From NCBI GenBank assembly GCA_018806985.1, contig JADANN010000455.1, positions 232,486 to 296,485 on the forward strand: 64,000 nucleotides of DNA. The letters are read 5' to 3'. The notes under the pieces were generated by a model that had not been told where the DNA came from, ran no database searches, and worked only from the letters and a program-made list of their open reading frames with translations. The translations under genes and the position numbers were made by a program. This DNA is from Angiostrongylus vasorum (Eukaryota > Nematoda > Chromadorea > Rhabditida > Metastrongylidae). Shown here piece after piece: positions 1 to 11,559 of the stretch. Every line of letters starts with the position of its first letter. Within the stretch, counting starts at the first letter, position 1.

Positions 1-290
1 TTTCTTTTCATACGAGTACCTGTGAATGCTGGTCAAGTCGATTCTCCCTGGCGTTCTGAGATAGCCGGACTAGAGCGTTTCCACTTGGAGTGCAGAGAGT
101 GAACTTTTTTCAGACTAGGTTAGTATTAACTTCCCGATCTTGGAGAGATGAGAGGATGAGTGAGAGCGAGGTCGCACCAAAACCGCGCCCATGGTGAACG
201 GCATCACCACAACTGTACCACCCACTCCTCCTGCTGACCTGATGGGTATCAAAACTGTCCAGTTCCTTACAAGTATTCAAACAACAATTC
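1..290 (-). mobile_element. SINE-B copy, cut by the window edge
   Basis: Shares TTCTCCCTGGCGTTCTGAGATAG-type body and the region of the core with the copies at 46.1 and 63.5 kb; the head side is diverged. Confidence 0.55.
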
Positions 291-299
291 ACACTCCCT

Positions 300-560
300 C
301 AAAACTGTAACTCAAGACACGATAATTTCTTGGTTTACAGCAAAGAATTTCAGCTGTGCTGTTAGCACTCACGATATCACAATCTAGAGATATAGCTAAT
401 AGAGTCAGATAGTCGGAGTTCAGTTATAAATGGAAGAGAGAGTAACAGAGTAGGACAACCTATACTGAAAAGACTAAGGTAACATTCAAAGATACAGTTG
501 GCTCGTCCGGTGACATTTACGTCCTCCCTACAACGAACCGATGCGCGTAGAGCAATGATT
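300..560. other. No gene seen
   Basis: Between SINE-B and the first SINE-A. AT-rich, with only short ORFs in both directions that look like chance. Confidence 0.5.
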
Positions 561-564
561 AAAC

Positions 565-815
565 CTGCTGTACAACATACACGTGGTCCTTGGTTCAATC
601 TTGAGCAGTGGGAGCTCAAAGCCCTCCACTACGGGTTCCACAGATCAATATCACACCTGTATGGGAGGATAGCAGCACTGATTGGATACATCGGTAGGCC
701 ACTGCGAGTCATTTCTTTTTGTAAACATTGTAAAGGCTAGATATGCATTCAGTAACCTCCAACGATGTTTAAAGAAGTCGAATGTAAGGTGCATCCCTCC
801 AGGACTGATCCGTTA
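565..815 (+). mobile_element. SINE-A copy, diverged
   Basis: Body of the SINE-A family: GGGAGGATAGCAGCACTG, ATACATCGGTAGGCCAC, CCAGATATGCATTC-like, then a CCTCCAGGACTGATC end. The tRNA-like head and core are degraded. Confidence 0.75.
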
Positions 816-861
816 TCGTTATTCTTGTATCAGAATCAAGAACTGTCTACTAACCTACATT

Positions 862-1217
862 AAATACTTGGATACTTAAATGGCCTGTCTTCACTGGTTG
901 TGCGGGTCCGAGCTTAATTTCCGTTTTTCGGAGTTTAGCTGGTCTACCCATTGTGGTTCACCAGACTCCCGAGGTTAGCCTGGCCAAAGTCTGCCCCAGG
1001 TCTTCACCATCAGAGGCAATCGCCGGCCTTTGTGGATCAGAGGGGGGATTAGCTACCATGCGACTAGTTTCATACCAGGACGATGGTGGATCCTGGTACT
1101 GGTTTACTACTAGCTGGGCTTACTGATGGAAATGCCGGACTCCTTCTCTGCTTGGGTGACCCTGTCTGGAGGACGAATCTCCCACTGTACATCGCAGCCC
1201 GACACCCAGGATTACCT
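862..1217 (-). repeat. Repeat E, left copy of an inverted pair
   Basis: About 330 bp unit with CGACTAGTTTCATACCAGGA and GTGGATCCTGGTACTGG, ending GCAGCCCGACACCCAGG. The outer end carries TACTTGGATACTT, a short direct-repeat tail. I place its 5' end at the inner side. Confidence 0.7.
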
Positions 1218-1394
1218 CACAGCAACTATGAGACGGTAAACCGTTGGGACTAACTAAAATTAAATAACCAGCCAAAACCATGCTGATCTCCAACTCTGAT
1301 CTAATTTTCTAGTTTCTCTAATTAGCATATTTTGTTCTTTTATACGCATTGATCCTTCCAACGGTTTCCCACCTCATCGAGTCTGCAAGGTGTT

Positions 1395-1745
1395 CCTGAG
1401 TGTCGGGCTGCAATGTACAGTGGGGAGATTCTTCCCCCAGCAGGGCTTTCCAAGCTCAGAAGGAGTCAGGCGTTTACATCAGGAAGCCCAGCTAATAGTA
1501 GACCAGTACCAGGATCCACCACCGTCCTGCTATCAAACTAGTCGCATGGTGGGAAATCTCCCTCTGACCCACAAGGACGGCGACTGCCTGTGGTGGTGAC
1601 GACCTCCGGCAGACTTTGATCACGCTGAGCTCGGGACTCCAGGGAACTACAATGGCTAAGCCAGCAAAACGCAGAAAAAGTGGAGATTATTGTGGGGCCC
1701 GCACAATCAGTGAGGACGGGCCATCCAAGTATCCAAGTAAGTATA
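1395..1745 (+). repeat. Repeat E, right (inverted) copy
   Basis: Reverse complement of the copy at 862-1217, with a spacer of about 180 bp. The 3' end reads GGGCCATCCAAGTATCCAAG, an (ATCCAAGT)n tail of the sort seen on non-LTR elements. Confidence 0.7.
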
Positions 1746-1749
1746 CACA

Positions 1750-2390
1750 TTGACTTCATTAGCTGTTATTCTCCTTGCCATATGACCTAAAAGACGACTA
1801 GTGAAAACGTCTATCTCTTCCCCAAAATATCAGCAAACATACATAATACATTATATAACAAAATGCAAGTATTTTCGTCAGAAAACATGCTCGAGTACCA
1901 GACTTCGCGTCGGTCGAAATCGCGTCCTCTTCACAACGGCGTCTGGCACATCGTCGTATCCAACGGACACTGCAGCGTTCCCGACGCTTCTGCCTCTTGC
2001 TTCAGGATGAGGGACGCAGAGGCGACTTGCACCTCATCGTGTGGCGTCCTGGGAGGTCTTGGTCCTTAATCTGTTGAAGTAGCGTTACATTTATCTGTAC
2101 TGACTGTCTACCACATTTGTTGTCCGCGTCGTCAAAGACGCTATTTGACCTATCTGGCTTTTCTGCCAAAGCTCTTTTGCTTAAAATGATTGTTGATGAT
2201 TACCACCAAACCACTTTCTATTCTGAGTTAGCTGGACACAGCGCTATGTATATGTACCCTAAGATTTTTCTATTGCGAGACTTACGACTCAATAAATGTT
2301 TCTATTGAAGAATGCTTCTTGATGAGCTGTCTAGCTTCTGCTACTTTCGTGGGTGGTTTCGTAACTATTGGAGGCTATTATAAGTACGTG
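1750..2390. other. Upstream region of cfim-2
   Basis: Short overlapping ORFs only. Presumably contains the cfim-2 promoter, but I see no motif I would defend. Confidence 0.4.
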
Positions 2391-2404
2391 TTGTAGGCTA
2401 TCCT
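2391..2404 (+). promoter_or_regulatory. Putative spliced-leader acceptor of cfim-2
   Basis: TTGTAG ends at 2396, and the ATG follows 8 nt later at 2405. Nematode pre-mRNAs are often trans-spliced just upstream of the start codon, so this is a likely SL addition site. It could instead be the acceptor of an untranslated first exon. Confidence 0.5.
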
Positions 2405-5400
2405 ATGACAGAAATAGATTCTCAGGCAGAACTTGACCTTCTCGGAGAAGGACCAGCAGCAACAGATGGTGACCATCTTGATGAGCACGCTCTCCTCGAT
2501 CAATCACCTTCTCACGGAGATGACCAGAACGGCGTTAGTCACTTGAAAGTTGAGGAGTTGAAGAGTGAAGAAGTCGATCTGTACGACGATGCGATAGCGC
2601 CATCTTCTGGAGAAAAGCCCATTGCTCCTGCACCTGTTCGAAACACACAGCCAAATGGATCGACAGGACATGCTTCTGACGGGAAGCGGTAATTGTACCC
2701 ACATTTTCCAAGCTATTCGCAACCGTTTCAACTAAATCAGTTCAGGTATTGTTGTTACATAGGGAATTTGGTTTGGTGGGCTACCGACGCAGATGTGGCT
2801 GTGAGTGTTTTGCGTAGTTATAGGCTGGTTCTTTTAATCGAGAACAGATGATTAATAGCCTTGATTTTCAGTTGCACATAAAGGCTATCGGGATCACGGA
2901 TTTGATTGACATGAAGTTCTTTGAAAATCGGACCAATGGACAAAGCAAGGGATTCGCTCTACTCGTCTTCGCAAGCGACACATGTTTGTTGTTTCCTATA
3001 TGTTGTTTATTTCATCTTTAATCGATCGTGATTCGCTTTGTATTGGAGTATGTGAATATTTTGGTGTGCACTCCTAAATTCTACTCATTTTTATCAGATC
3101 AAAAATGTTTTTTCTTGAAGCTGTGCGAACTGTCACTGATCAAATGCCACAGCGTCAAATTCATGGGCAGTCACCCGTTATTCTTCCATATACAAAGGCA
3201 TCTCTTAACCGCTTAGATGAGGCTACTTCGAAAATGCAGAGTCGACCAGATCCTAAACAGGCTAAAAAGGTTTATTTCTGATCCAAAGTCTTGTTGCCTT
3301 CACTAATTCTTTTTGCCCACATGTCGTGATAGTTCATCTTCAGGATGAGGCTTGTATGAACATGGGTACAATACGTATAGGTGCAGCACCAACAGGACCC
3401 TCTGGGCCTCCACCAATGTTAGGACCACGAATGGGGCCTGGTGGACCAATGGGTGGTGGTCCTATACCGATGATGCAAATGAGGCCTGGTCCTGGTGGCC
3501 CTCCAATGAATATCGCAACCAGTGGCCAAATGGTCGCGTCTGCATCTGGTCCAGTTGGTCCGGGTGGTTTAATGAATCGAGGTCCAGTCATGATGGGACA
3601 ACCTGTCAACCAGGTATTTCATGTAGAGCTTACTTTATTATCAAATCTTCCAAGAAACCTAATGCGGAAATTACCTCTTTAGGGGCCAATGATGAGCCGT
3701 CAGATGGGTCCTCCTGGAGTTGGTGGTTCAGTCGGAACGGTACAAATAGGTGGTCCCGTTCAACTGGGAGTACCAGGTCAGATGACGACTGGACCTCCTC
3801 GTCCCATGGTGGGAGGCAACATGCCAATGCAAATGGGAAGTGCTCCACCGTTAATTCAGCCAGGAATGCAGGTGCATCCAAAGTAGGTTCTAGTTGTTTT
3901 AGTTCTAGTATTTGTCGCAACCAGTACTACTGTCCGCATTATATACACTCATCTAGTCGACCGCCTCCTGGTGTTCAATTTGGTGGCACTCAACAGACTA
4001 TGGTTGGTATTGGACAACAGCAAATGATCCAGCAAAGTGCTGCTGGCATGCGTACAGTAGCTGCTCCCACGCAAGCTCCTCAGCAGCTTGTCGCACCTCA
4101 TGGTGCACATATTAATCCACAGGTATTTAGCAGCTCTCCTGCAGTTTAACAAAATAGCATTGACCAATCAGTGCTGTTTTAGCTTTCTCGTTTCTCATAG
4201 GAGTGGTTATCTTTCTTACCAAAGTCTGCTTTTGTAACTGCAAAAAATATTTTCTTCGTTCATAATTGCACAGGCAGTTTGCATTTTCCTATGAACTGTT
4301 GCGTTCAGACACTTCCAGATACAAATCTGATAGTTTTAGCTCGACAGAAATGACCTTTAGAGGTATTCCTGAATAACTGCAAGGTTTTGTTGAATATTCA
4401 GATGTTTCCTGGCGTTCAGCAGCAGCCGCCTATCCCTGGAGCTATGAATGAAGTTGAATTTGAAGAGATAATGAACAGAAATAGAACGGTTGCATCATCT
4501 GCGATTTCTCGAGCTGTGGCGGACGCTGCTGGAGGTGATGTGAAATCTGCAACTGAGACAATCTTGACGGCGATTTCTCTTATAAAACAGAGTCGTGTAG
4601 CTCATGATGATCGTTGTCGCCTTCTAGTTGCTAGCCTTCAGGTTAGCAGGCTTCAATATAAAAAAGATTTGGACAAAGAGTAAAAGTAAGAAGTCGCCAC
4701 TAATGGAAATTACCCGTGTTGTCAACTATTGTTGTATCCCAGAACAGTGATCAGTTCAGGGGAACGAGGTCTCTTATTTATGCCGATTATGGTACTTTAT
4801 TGACTGTGTGTTGGGAACTTTATTTCACTTTCCCACAGCATATTTTAGTTTGTTTATTAGTAGCGACGAGTACGAGTCGGCTCTGCACAGTACCGCTTTG
4901 CCACTAACTTCTGCTGAACCCATTCATTCATATGTAAAGTGAGAACGCGCAAATCAATCAGACACAATGGATGTTTTAAAAGATTTTCTACGTGAAACTA
5001 TTAGAATCAAGCTAGAAGTTTAGTAATCAATGTTTTCTTCTGGGGTAGGATACGAGGGTATTAAGAAAGTTCACTTAGTACTGACCGACGCTTCGGTGGT
5101 TTCATCCCCAAGGCATTTCTCCCTGCTGTTAATTTTTTGAATTTTTGAAATTTATCCAGAACGCCACAAGAGTTACGCGCTAATGTTTTAGATTCTTATG
5201 CGAGGGTAGTGAGTTTTCACTTAAAATCTCCGTTATGTCTTTTTTACCCTACGTGTGCCTAATGGAATGTTTTGTTCAACTTTAAGTTTCTCAACTGGGT
5301 GTTGTTTTATACAAACGCAGAGCGGTTTACAACCGTTCTACGCGCCAAACTGTCGAAGATAAGATGGGCCAGACACGTAGTGCATATGAAGGACAGCCGA

Positions 5401-8400
5401 TGGACACGGGCTATAAGTGGCTGGATTCCTCAGGATGTCAAACATACTCCAGGAATACCGCCGACCCGATGCTCAGAGTTCTTCACGAGAAGCCAAGGAG
5501 AAAGGTATGATGCTGTATGAGTCGCTGGAGCGAGCAAAACCTAAATGGGCTACTCTTGCTCGCTACAGGGAAAAGTGGAAGATATACTGGCGTCCGCCCG
5601 AGCCACTCGACGACCAAACGATGACGGGTGGTAAAACAAGTGACGCTTTGCAAGAAATAAATGCACTAACCGAACTCATGCATTCACCGTCTCTACCATT
5701 ACGACAAATTATCCAGTTTTGTCTTATACACAGACGATCATACAAGCGATTACGAACTGGCTGGTGTCACATTGTTCAGTGATATTTCGTTCACTACTGC
5801 CGAATTCTCCAAACCAGCCTTTTTATACATCTGTTTATAGCTGTGCTTCCTCGTTATAGATAAAAGGTTAGTACAGTATATAAGTGCGCTGATCGAAACA
5901 GTATGACAACTAGGTTAGAGGGTTAGTGACGCTGCCTAGTGGTTTGAAAAAGAATGTGGAAATAATGTGTATGAAAAAATTGGAATGACTAAAGTAGGGT
6001 ATAATATTACGGGAGGGCATGATCAAGCGAAACTGTGAGATTCTTTGTGGTTGAACAATTCTATTAGATAGTTAGTTATCTATAAAATGCTAGTTCAATT
6101 TGATGTTCATGAAAGGAATGCTCAGGAACGATTAAATGGGGGAAATTCGTTGTTAAATTTCTGGTTCTTCAATACTTCCACCCTTTCTGTAAAGTTGACC
6201 TCTCCAGAAGGCTTTGCAGTGCAGCACCGATAACCATGACCCAGTATTTAGCATATCATCTCCCCTAACAAGTACCAAAATAATCCAGAAAATCTCAATG
6301 AGAGTGGCGCGTTTTGTGTTCGAAGACTGAATTCAACTCCAAGTCACCAAAAATGCTTGTACGTTTCAACCTTATACAAACTTATGTCAACTGGTAGCAA
6401 TTTCAAGTAATTGCAAGAAAAATCATTGGAATCCACAGGCCCAGGCCTTTGTCGACGATATATTGGCTTCCTTTTTTAGAGTACTCTTATTCTAGCGCGA
6501 TGAGATTTCTAAGCTCGGAAGATTTGTTTACTTTTTTCATTTTGCAGCCTTTTTTTTTTCTGCAGACGTGCTAGTCCAGTTTAATATCTGAAAACATGTC
6601 GTGTTTTGGCGATAAGCGACTGCATTTCACCGATTAATAAGGCAGAATTAGTTAAGGGACAGTATGTTGTTGCTTCACTGGTTAGAGTGGCACTTTCCAG
6701 GTGCAGAAATAACACTTTTTGTTTTAAGAGGTGAAAGAAAGCCGAAATTTTCCTTAGTAGATCTGCTGTTCACTTCTTTCACATAACTAAAACGGCTCAT
6801 TCGTCGCTGGCATTATGACATGCGATAAAAAAACATCCTTTACGGTGTTCAGAGATATCCAGTTAAGTAACTGGACCGAAGTTAAGCTGTTGAGCATTTC
6901 CCGAAGCTTAACTTTCGCCAAACGATTGTTTTAACCAGAGGGGATCATGTAATACAAGCTTTTTAATCTAGGTGGGACGATCAGAATGAAGAGGTATTGT
7001 TACGACTTCATTGAAATCCTGGGAAACAGCAGGGAATGAGTAGCTGGAATGGTCAACTTCTCTTGTGCGGTAACGCTTGAAATTTCATAGCTGACAGTAC
7101 GGAATTTAAGTGAATTACGCCAATAACCTATGCTCCATTTACCATGCTATTGGTCCAGATTCTGTTAACCAACTTCATTTTTCTGAAGCTTCTAGCGTCA
7201 AAATGCAACTGGGAGCTGGAAAGGTTTTCGGTAAAGTAGGGACCACTCGCTCCCACAACGTTGAAGTTTTTAAGAACTGGAATAAATAATTTGTTTCTTA
7301 TCGACGTAGTTATATGGATTCAAATGGTTCTTTTTTATTGCTAATGCATTGCTCGAGTGTAGTTACAACGATGTAAAGTTCACGGTCTGAAGCCGTATCT
7401 ACTTTTCCTTTACACCAGGTTAATACGTAGAGTAATCACGCTAGTTCTTAATAGGCGTGTTCGTTTTAATTAGGTCTATCTGGTGGAGTAATCAGCTCAA
7501 TCGCTGTATACCAATCGTTGGTTTCACTTTTTCCTATATCTGTCTAACTTACTCTTTGGTGTTCAAAAATTCCACAGGAAAACTTGCCTATTAAGTAAGT
7601 GCTGCTCTGATAACCATTGAGCAACTAAATTTACAGGATACCCTAAATGGGATTGAATCAAAAGCGTACTCCGGCGGAGGAGGTAGCGGACGAAGCAAGC
7701 ATCGTGACAGATCACGTAGTCGCTCTCGAGACCGCGATCGTAAACGCAGACGACGAAGCCGATCTAGAAGCCGGTATGGTTATTTTTGCTCTGCTGCTGT
7801 TCATATGTACTTTGAAAGTTATCCAGTGATTATAATATGAACACTCACTTGTGTGTATAACATCCCATAACAGACGAGCATTGGGCATAATTTCCAAAGT
7901 TTCTAGTTTATGTCACAGAATAAAATTTGCTTTGGACACGCTTTGATAAAAGCTGCAACTTGACATGACTCAATGAGGCATCCAAATTTATATCATTAGA
8001 AACTAAAGATTTGATACATTAGATGTTAAAAGCTGTCGATAATTCATGGCACTGGAACATTGCTTAGAATATACTTGTTTACTTGACGGCCCGTCCTCAC
8101 TGGTCGTGCGAGCCCCAGCAAATTCTCCATTTTGTGGAGTTTTGCTGGTGTAACCATTGTGTTTCCCCTGTGTCACGAGGTCAGCGGGGCCAAAGTCTGC
8201 CCCAGGTCGCACCACCACAGGCAGTTGCTGCCCGTGTGGATCACAGGGAGATTTGCCACCATGCGACTAGTTTGCTACCAGGGCGGTGGTGGATCCTGGT
8301 ATTAGTTCATCCTTAGCTGGGTTTCCTGATGGAAACGCTAGACTCCTTCCCAACTTGGGAGACCTGCGGAAAGATACCCCACTGCACGTCGCAGCTCGAC

Positions 8401-8605
8401 ACCCAGGAACTAAATATGTTAGGTTTCTCAGTTTTTTGATTGCATTTTGACATTGCAGATCAGTTCTAAGGGTGTATTAATTTTTCTAAACAAAGATTGT
8501 TGTTAGGATGTAGGCAGCATCGGATTGAACGGTCTGAAATACATCATCTATAGGTCAAGTTCACGATCGCGATCACCACGGCACTCTCGTGGTCGTTACC
8601 ATTGA
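2397..8605 (+). CDS. cfim-2: CPSF6/CFIm68 homologue (cleavage factor Im 68 kDa subunit), 10 exons, spliced
   Basis: Large subunit of cleavage factor Im, a nuclear RNA-binding factor that helps choose poly(A) sites with the CFIm25 subunit. CDS exons: 2405-2688, 2746-2800, 2872-2987 (or 2990), 3098-3269, 3344-3613, 3683-3882, 3957-4122, 4402-4641, 7637-7773, 8554-8605. With the 2987 donor these sum to 564 codons in one frame, all GT-AG. Seen in the protein: the acidic N-terminus contains VDLYDDAIAPS like the vertebrate VDLYDD block; the RRM runs about residues 95-175 with RNP2 CYIGNL, then MKFFENRTNGQ and RNP1 SKGFALLVF; a Gly/Met/Pro-rich middle (about 200-390) replaces the vertebrate Pro-rich region; EFEEIMNRNR and AISLIKQS are near identical to the family; the tail is an RS domain (RDRSRSRSRDRDRKRRRRS). 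The start follows an acceptor-like TTGTAG by 8 nt. The 3.0 kb intron before the RS exon holds an RTE fragment and the last intron holds repeat E. A poly(A) hexamer variant ATTAAA lies at 8853. The exon 3 donor is the only ambiguous junction. Confidence 0.95.
5317..5620 (+). pseudogene. RTE-type retrotransposon 3' end fragment in a cfim-2 intron
   Basis: Sense remnant of the C-terminal end of a nematode RTE-like ORF: SKIRWARHVVHMKDSRWTRA, WIPQDVK, FFTRSQGERYDAV, then after a frame change WATLARYREKWKIYWRP. The WAGHV...D.RWT...W.P pattern is typical of this family. Broken by stops and a frame change near 5510. Confidence 0.8.
8070..8407 (-). repeat. Repeat E, third copy, in the last cfim-2 intron
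   Basis: Same unit (CGGCCCGTCCTCACTGG to GCAGCTCGACACCCAGG). Lies between the two RS-domain exons of cfim-2. Confidence 0.7.
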
Positions 8606-11030
8606 ATATGGATTGTGCTGTTACGCTTTTTTAGAAGAGGTTTGTTTTTTGAACTAATGTTTTCGTATCGTTTGTGTTTCGTTGTCCGCTTTATTCCATA
8701 TTTGCGTCTTTAAGCTTTTTTTAATCTCAAAGCGAATACTCATTCGCTTATACCGTATACCATTCTTTTTGCTCTCATGTCGTTACTTGAATTCCAGCCC
8801 ACTCTTTGTTAATAAGGAACAAATTTCATGTATGTGTATTCTTGTTTGAAACATTAAAATACTCGTTTATATTTAGCACTAGGACTATTAAAATCATACA
8901 TTTATTTTCGATGTTATCTTAGTATTTCAATTTCCATGTTAATGCTGAAACGACAATTACAAACGATAGTTTCTTTTCACCCACCATCATGTACGTATAG
9001 TTACGAACTTTTGGTTCTTTTTTCATTGAGGAAAAACTGGTCTCCTTTATACTCTATTCCACTACATTGTTGCTCATCGCTGTCTGCGTTTCTTTCTCAA
9101 ACAAGCAATGAATACAATAATGTCGGATAGCATGTCAAAGCCTTTGTCTTGAGCGCTTGTCTATGTTAAAATTATCAGTGACTTATTAAACTTGTACCCC
9201 TTATACCCCTTATACACATAAATAGTGAAATGATCACTGTGCGAATGATTTTTCCTCTCGTATTGTTTTTTGGCAGTTTCGTTTCAAGACCTGTTGGCAT
9301 GTTCCGTTCATCCAGTTCTTTGTCATTGCTGAATTCCAATCCGAGAATATTGGGGAGAATAAAATATACTCGGTATAGGGTGTAGTGAATCTATCAAATG
9401 TTGAAATTTATAGTCTTTAGTGACAGGAACTTCCAAGTGACTCCTGGTGAATTATTTCTGGTGATTACTATGGCAAAGATATGTTTACAATGTGTTCATT
9501 TTAACTTGAAGCCACTGAGACTTCAAACATCCCACTAGAGAGATGGTGTAATGTTCAGTTCTAAAAAATGTACGCTTCGAAAGCTGTGTTATTCTTCAGT
9601 ATCAGTTCTCGCCATGTTCGGGTTTCTAGTTTCTTACTGGCTAAGCGCTGTGCACTTTAGATCGATCTTTTCGTATTAGTATACTTCGGTTGTAGTCGAA
9701 TTAAAACAATAAGCTGTAGTTACCACGTAGTACTCTCGCTCATAAGAAATTATCTGCTCATGTTATGCCTGTGAAGATGTATTCGCGTTTAATTTTGTAT
9801 GTTTTCGTTTTTAGCACAGTTTACTTGTTGTTTTAAATTTTGTTAATTTCATAATTATATGTTTTGTACAGGTTGTGTTGTATTTCCAATGCGTTGTTCG
9901 ACTAACGAAGAGGAAAGGTCATGTATCTCTACGGTCGTGGTCCCATTCATCGAAGTTTGTCCTCGGATCAACTCTTACCTCCATATTCCATGTTCAACAT
10001 TGTTAATGCTTCGATAAACTATATAGACCTAGTGTATATTGTTCAGCATTTAGGCTTACTATGTAATCACATTGTTTAATATGTCTGGTAAGCTTTTAGC
10101 TATTATCCTTTTCAAGGTTGGATCTTCCAGTGTTTTTGTAAATGTTTTTCATTTCAAGCATCTATTGACTTGCTTCGTGATCATAAGTTCTTCTTTTCAG
10201 GTGATCTCAACTGGGATATGGGTGCTTATACGGGTCAAGGATGCTGTGTACGATCTGATTTTCCATGTTTTAAGTCTTTCACATGGTCTTTATGGCTTAA
10301 ACAAAGTTTTACAATTTCAATAAAATGATTTCCTTAGAGTCAGTGTTGCGAATGGTTTTCAAAGCATAGCCTTACGTCAGACAGTTAGTCGGGAGCAACT
10401 TTACTCCCACATATTCGTTCAAAAACTCCTTTTAATCAGTCAAGAACGTTGACCACAGTTAATTCCACCATAAGGTGTTCCGCGTGGTTCAGGTGTAGTT
10501 GTTTCCGCTTTGGATGATTTGTGTGGAAATGTCAAATTAAGGGTAGGCAGTTATTAATGTTCACAGCTTCTGCACCATGTTTGGATGTGTCTCAACGGTG
10601 GATGTACAGCCACTTCTTTTTTCAAGTCCTGGACGAAATGTTATGCATCATGAGACTCATGTGAGTGCATGCGCGTGTGTGTTTCCATGGCATCCCTGGG
10701 GATGTTACAGAAATTGAATTCTGAGTGCTCGGGGATGTCACCCAATTCTGCGAAGCGTGAACTATCGGTCTCTTGAGGGGTACCAATAGTCGCAATTTAC
10801 GATGCGATAATCTCTAACGTAGTTTGGTGAACTGACGCCACATCATCCTTGTATTACAGTCCATACTAAGTGAGTCTCTACGTACAGAATTCATGAGCCG
10901 TGGAGTCTAAACGAACTCGATATCTCAATGAAATGTCCTAGGTTTCTCCCTTAGACAGAAGGTAAGGACATGAATGTGTTAGGCTTCAAAGATCAAAAGT
11001 GTGCTAGCAGAAGTGGTTTGGGTATTTCTC
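8606..11030. other. cfim-2 3' flank and spacer
   Basis: AT-rich; ATTAAA at 8853 and AATAAA at 9358 are candidate poly(A) signals. No supported coding region. Confidence 0.5.
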
Positions 11031-11032
11031 AG

Positions 11033-11219
11033 GTTTAAAGTACAAGGTTGTATTTGAAGGCTTTTTTCTAGGTAAGGGCATATTCATCACAAATCTTGTT
11101 CATGTGAAGGATTCTGAATTAGATCGAGATTACGTTTTTATACCAGGTGATGATAAAGTGACAAACGCCACCCAAAAAGCTGTGGTCTCATTTCTTCGAG
11201 TCGGTGGTGGTTTCTTACA
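11033..11219 (+). CDS. Candidate internal exon of an unrecognised gene
   Basis: A 61-codon open stretch is bounded by a good acceptor (TATTTCTCAG) and a strong donor (CA|GTGAGT). It contains YKVVFEGFFLGKGIF, DSELDRDYVFIPGDD and VVSFLRVGGGFL. Phase is 1 in and 2 out. No family recognised. It may belong to the same plus-strand gene as the terminal exon at 15254-15501, with intermediate exons unseen around the RTE insertion. Confidence 0.35.
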
Positions 11220-11559
11220 GTGAGTTTCCCTATCTCCGACATAAATCGTCTGTGCGTACACGCACACATCTACGCGAGTATGTAGATGTTCTCGTGTGTA
11301 TCAAGATTGTATCTCGTTCCTTTATTTAGGCCAAGATATGCAAAGTAGTAACAGGAAAATATTTACACGAGTGGCGAATGAGGAAACGGTGAGCTACGTA
11401 TGAGTCTAAACAACAGGACCGCAGAGCAGTACAACCCGCAAAAAGAGTGTGCCTATCTCCAAAAGTGGTTTGCATGAGCTACCGTGTCTTTTCGCTTAAA
11501 ACAGGCATCCGAATAGCAGCATAGCTTAGGACGAACAAGAGAAGGCTATTAAGACCTCA

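Noticed and set aside
3340..3609. Proline-rich minus-strand ORF
   Set aside because: Antisense shadow of the Gly/Pro-rich cfim-2 exon.
3352..4149. 265-codon plus-strand ORF
   Set aside because: It runs out of frame through the G/M/P-rich cfim-2 exons and introns. The true frame is fixed by splice sites and family similarity.
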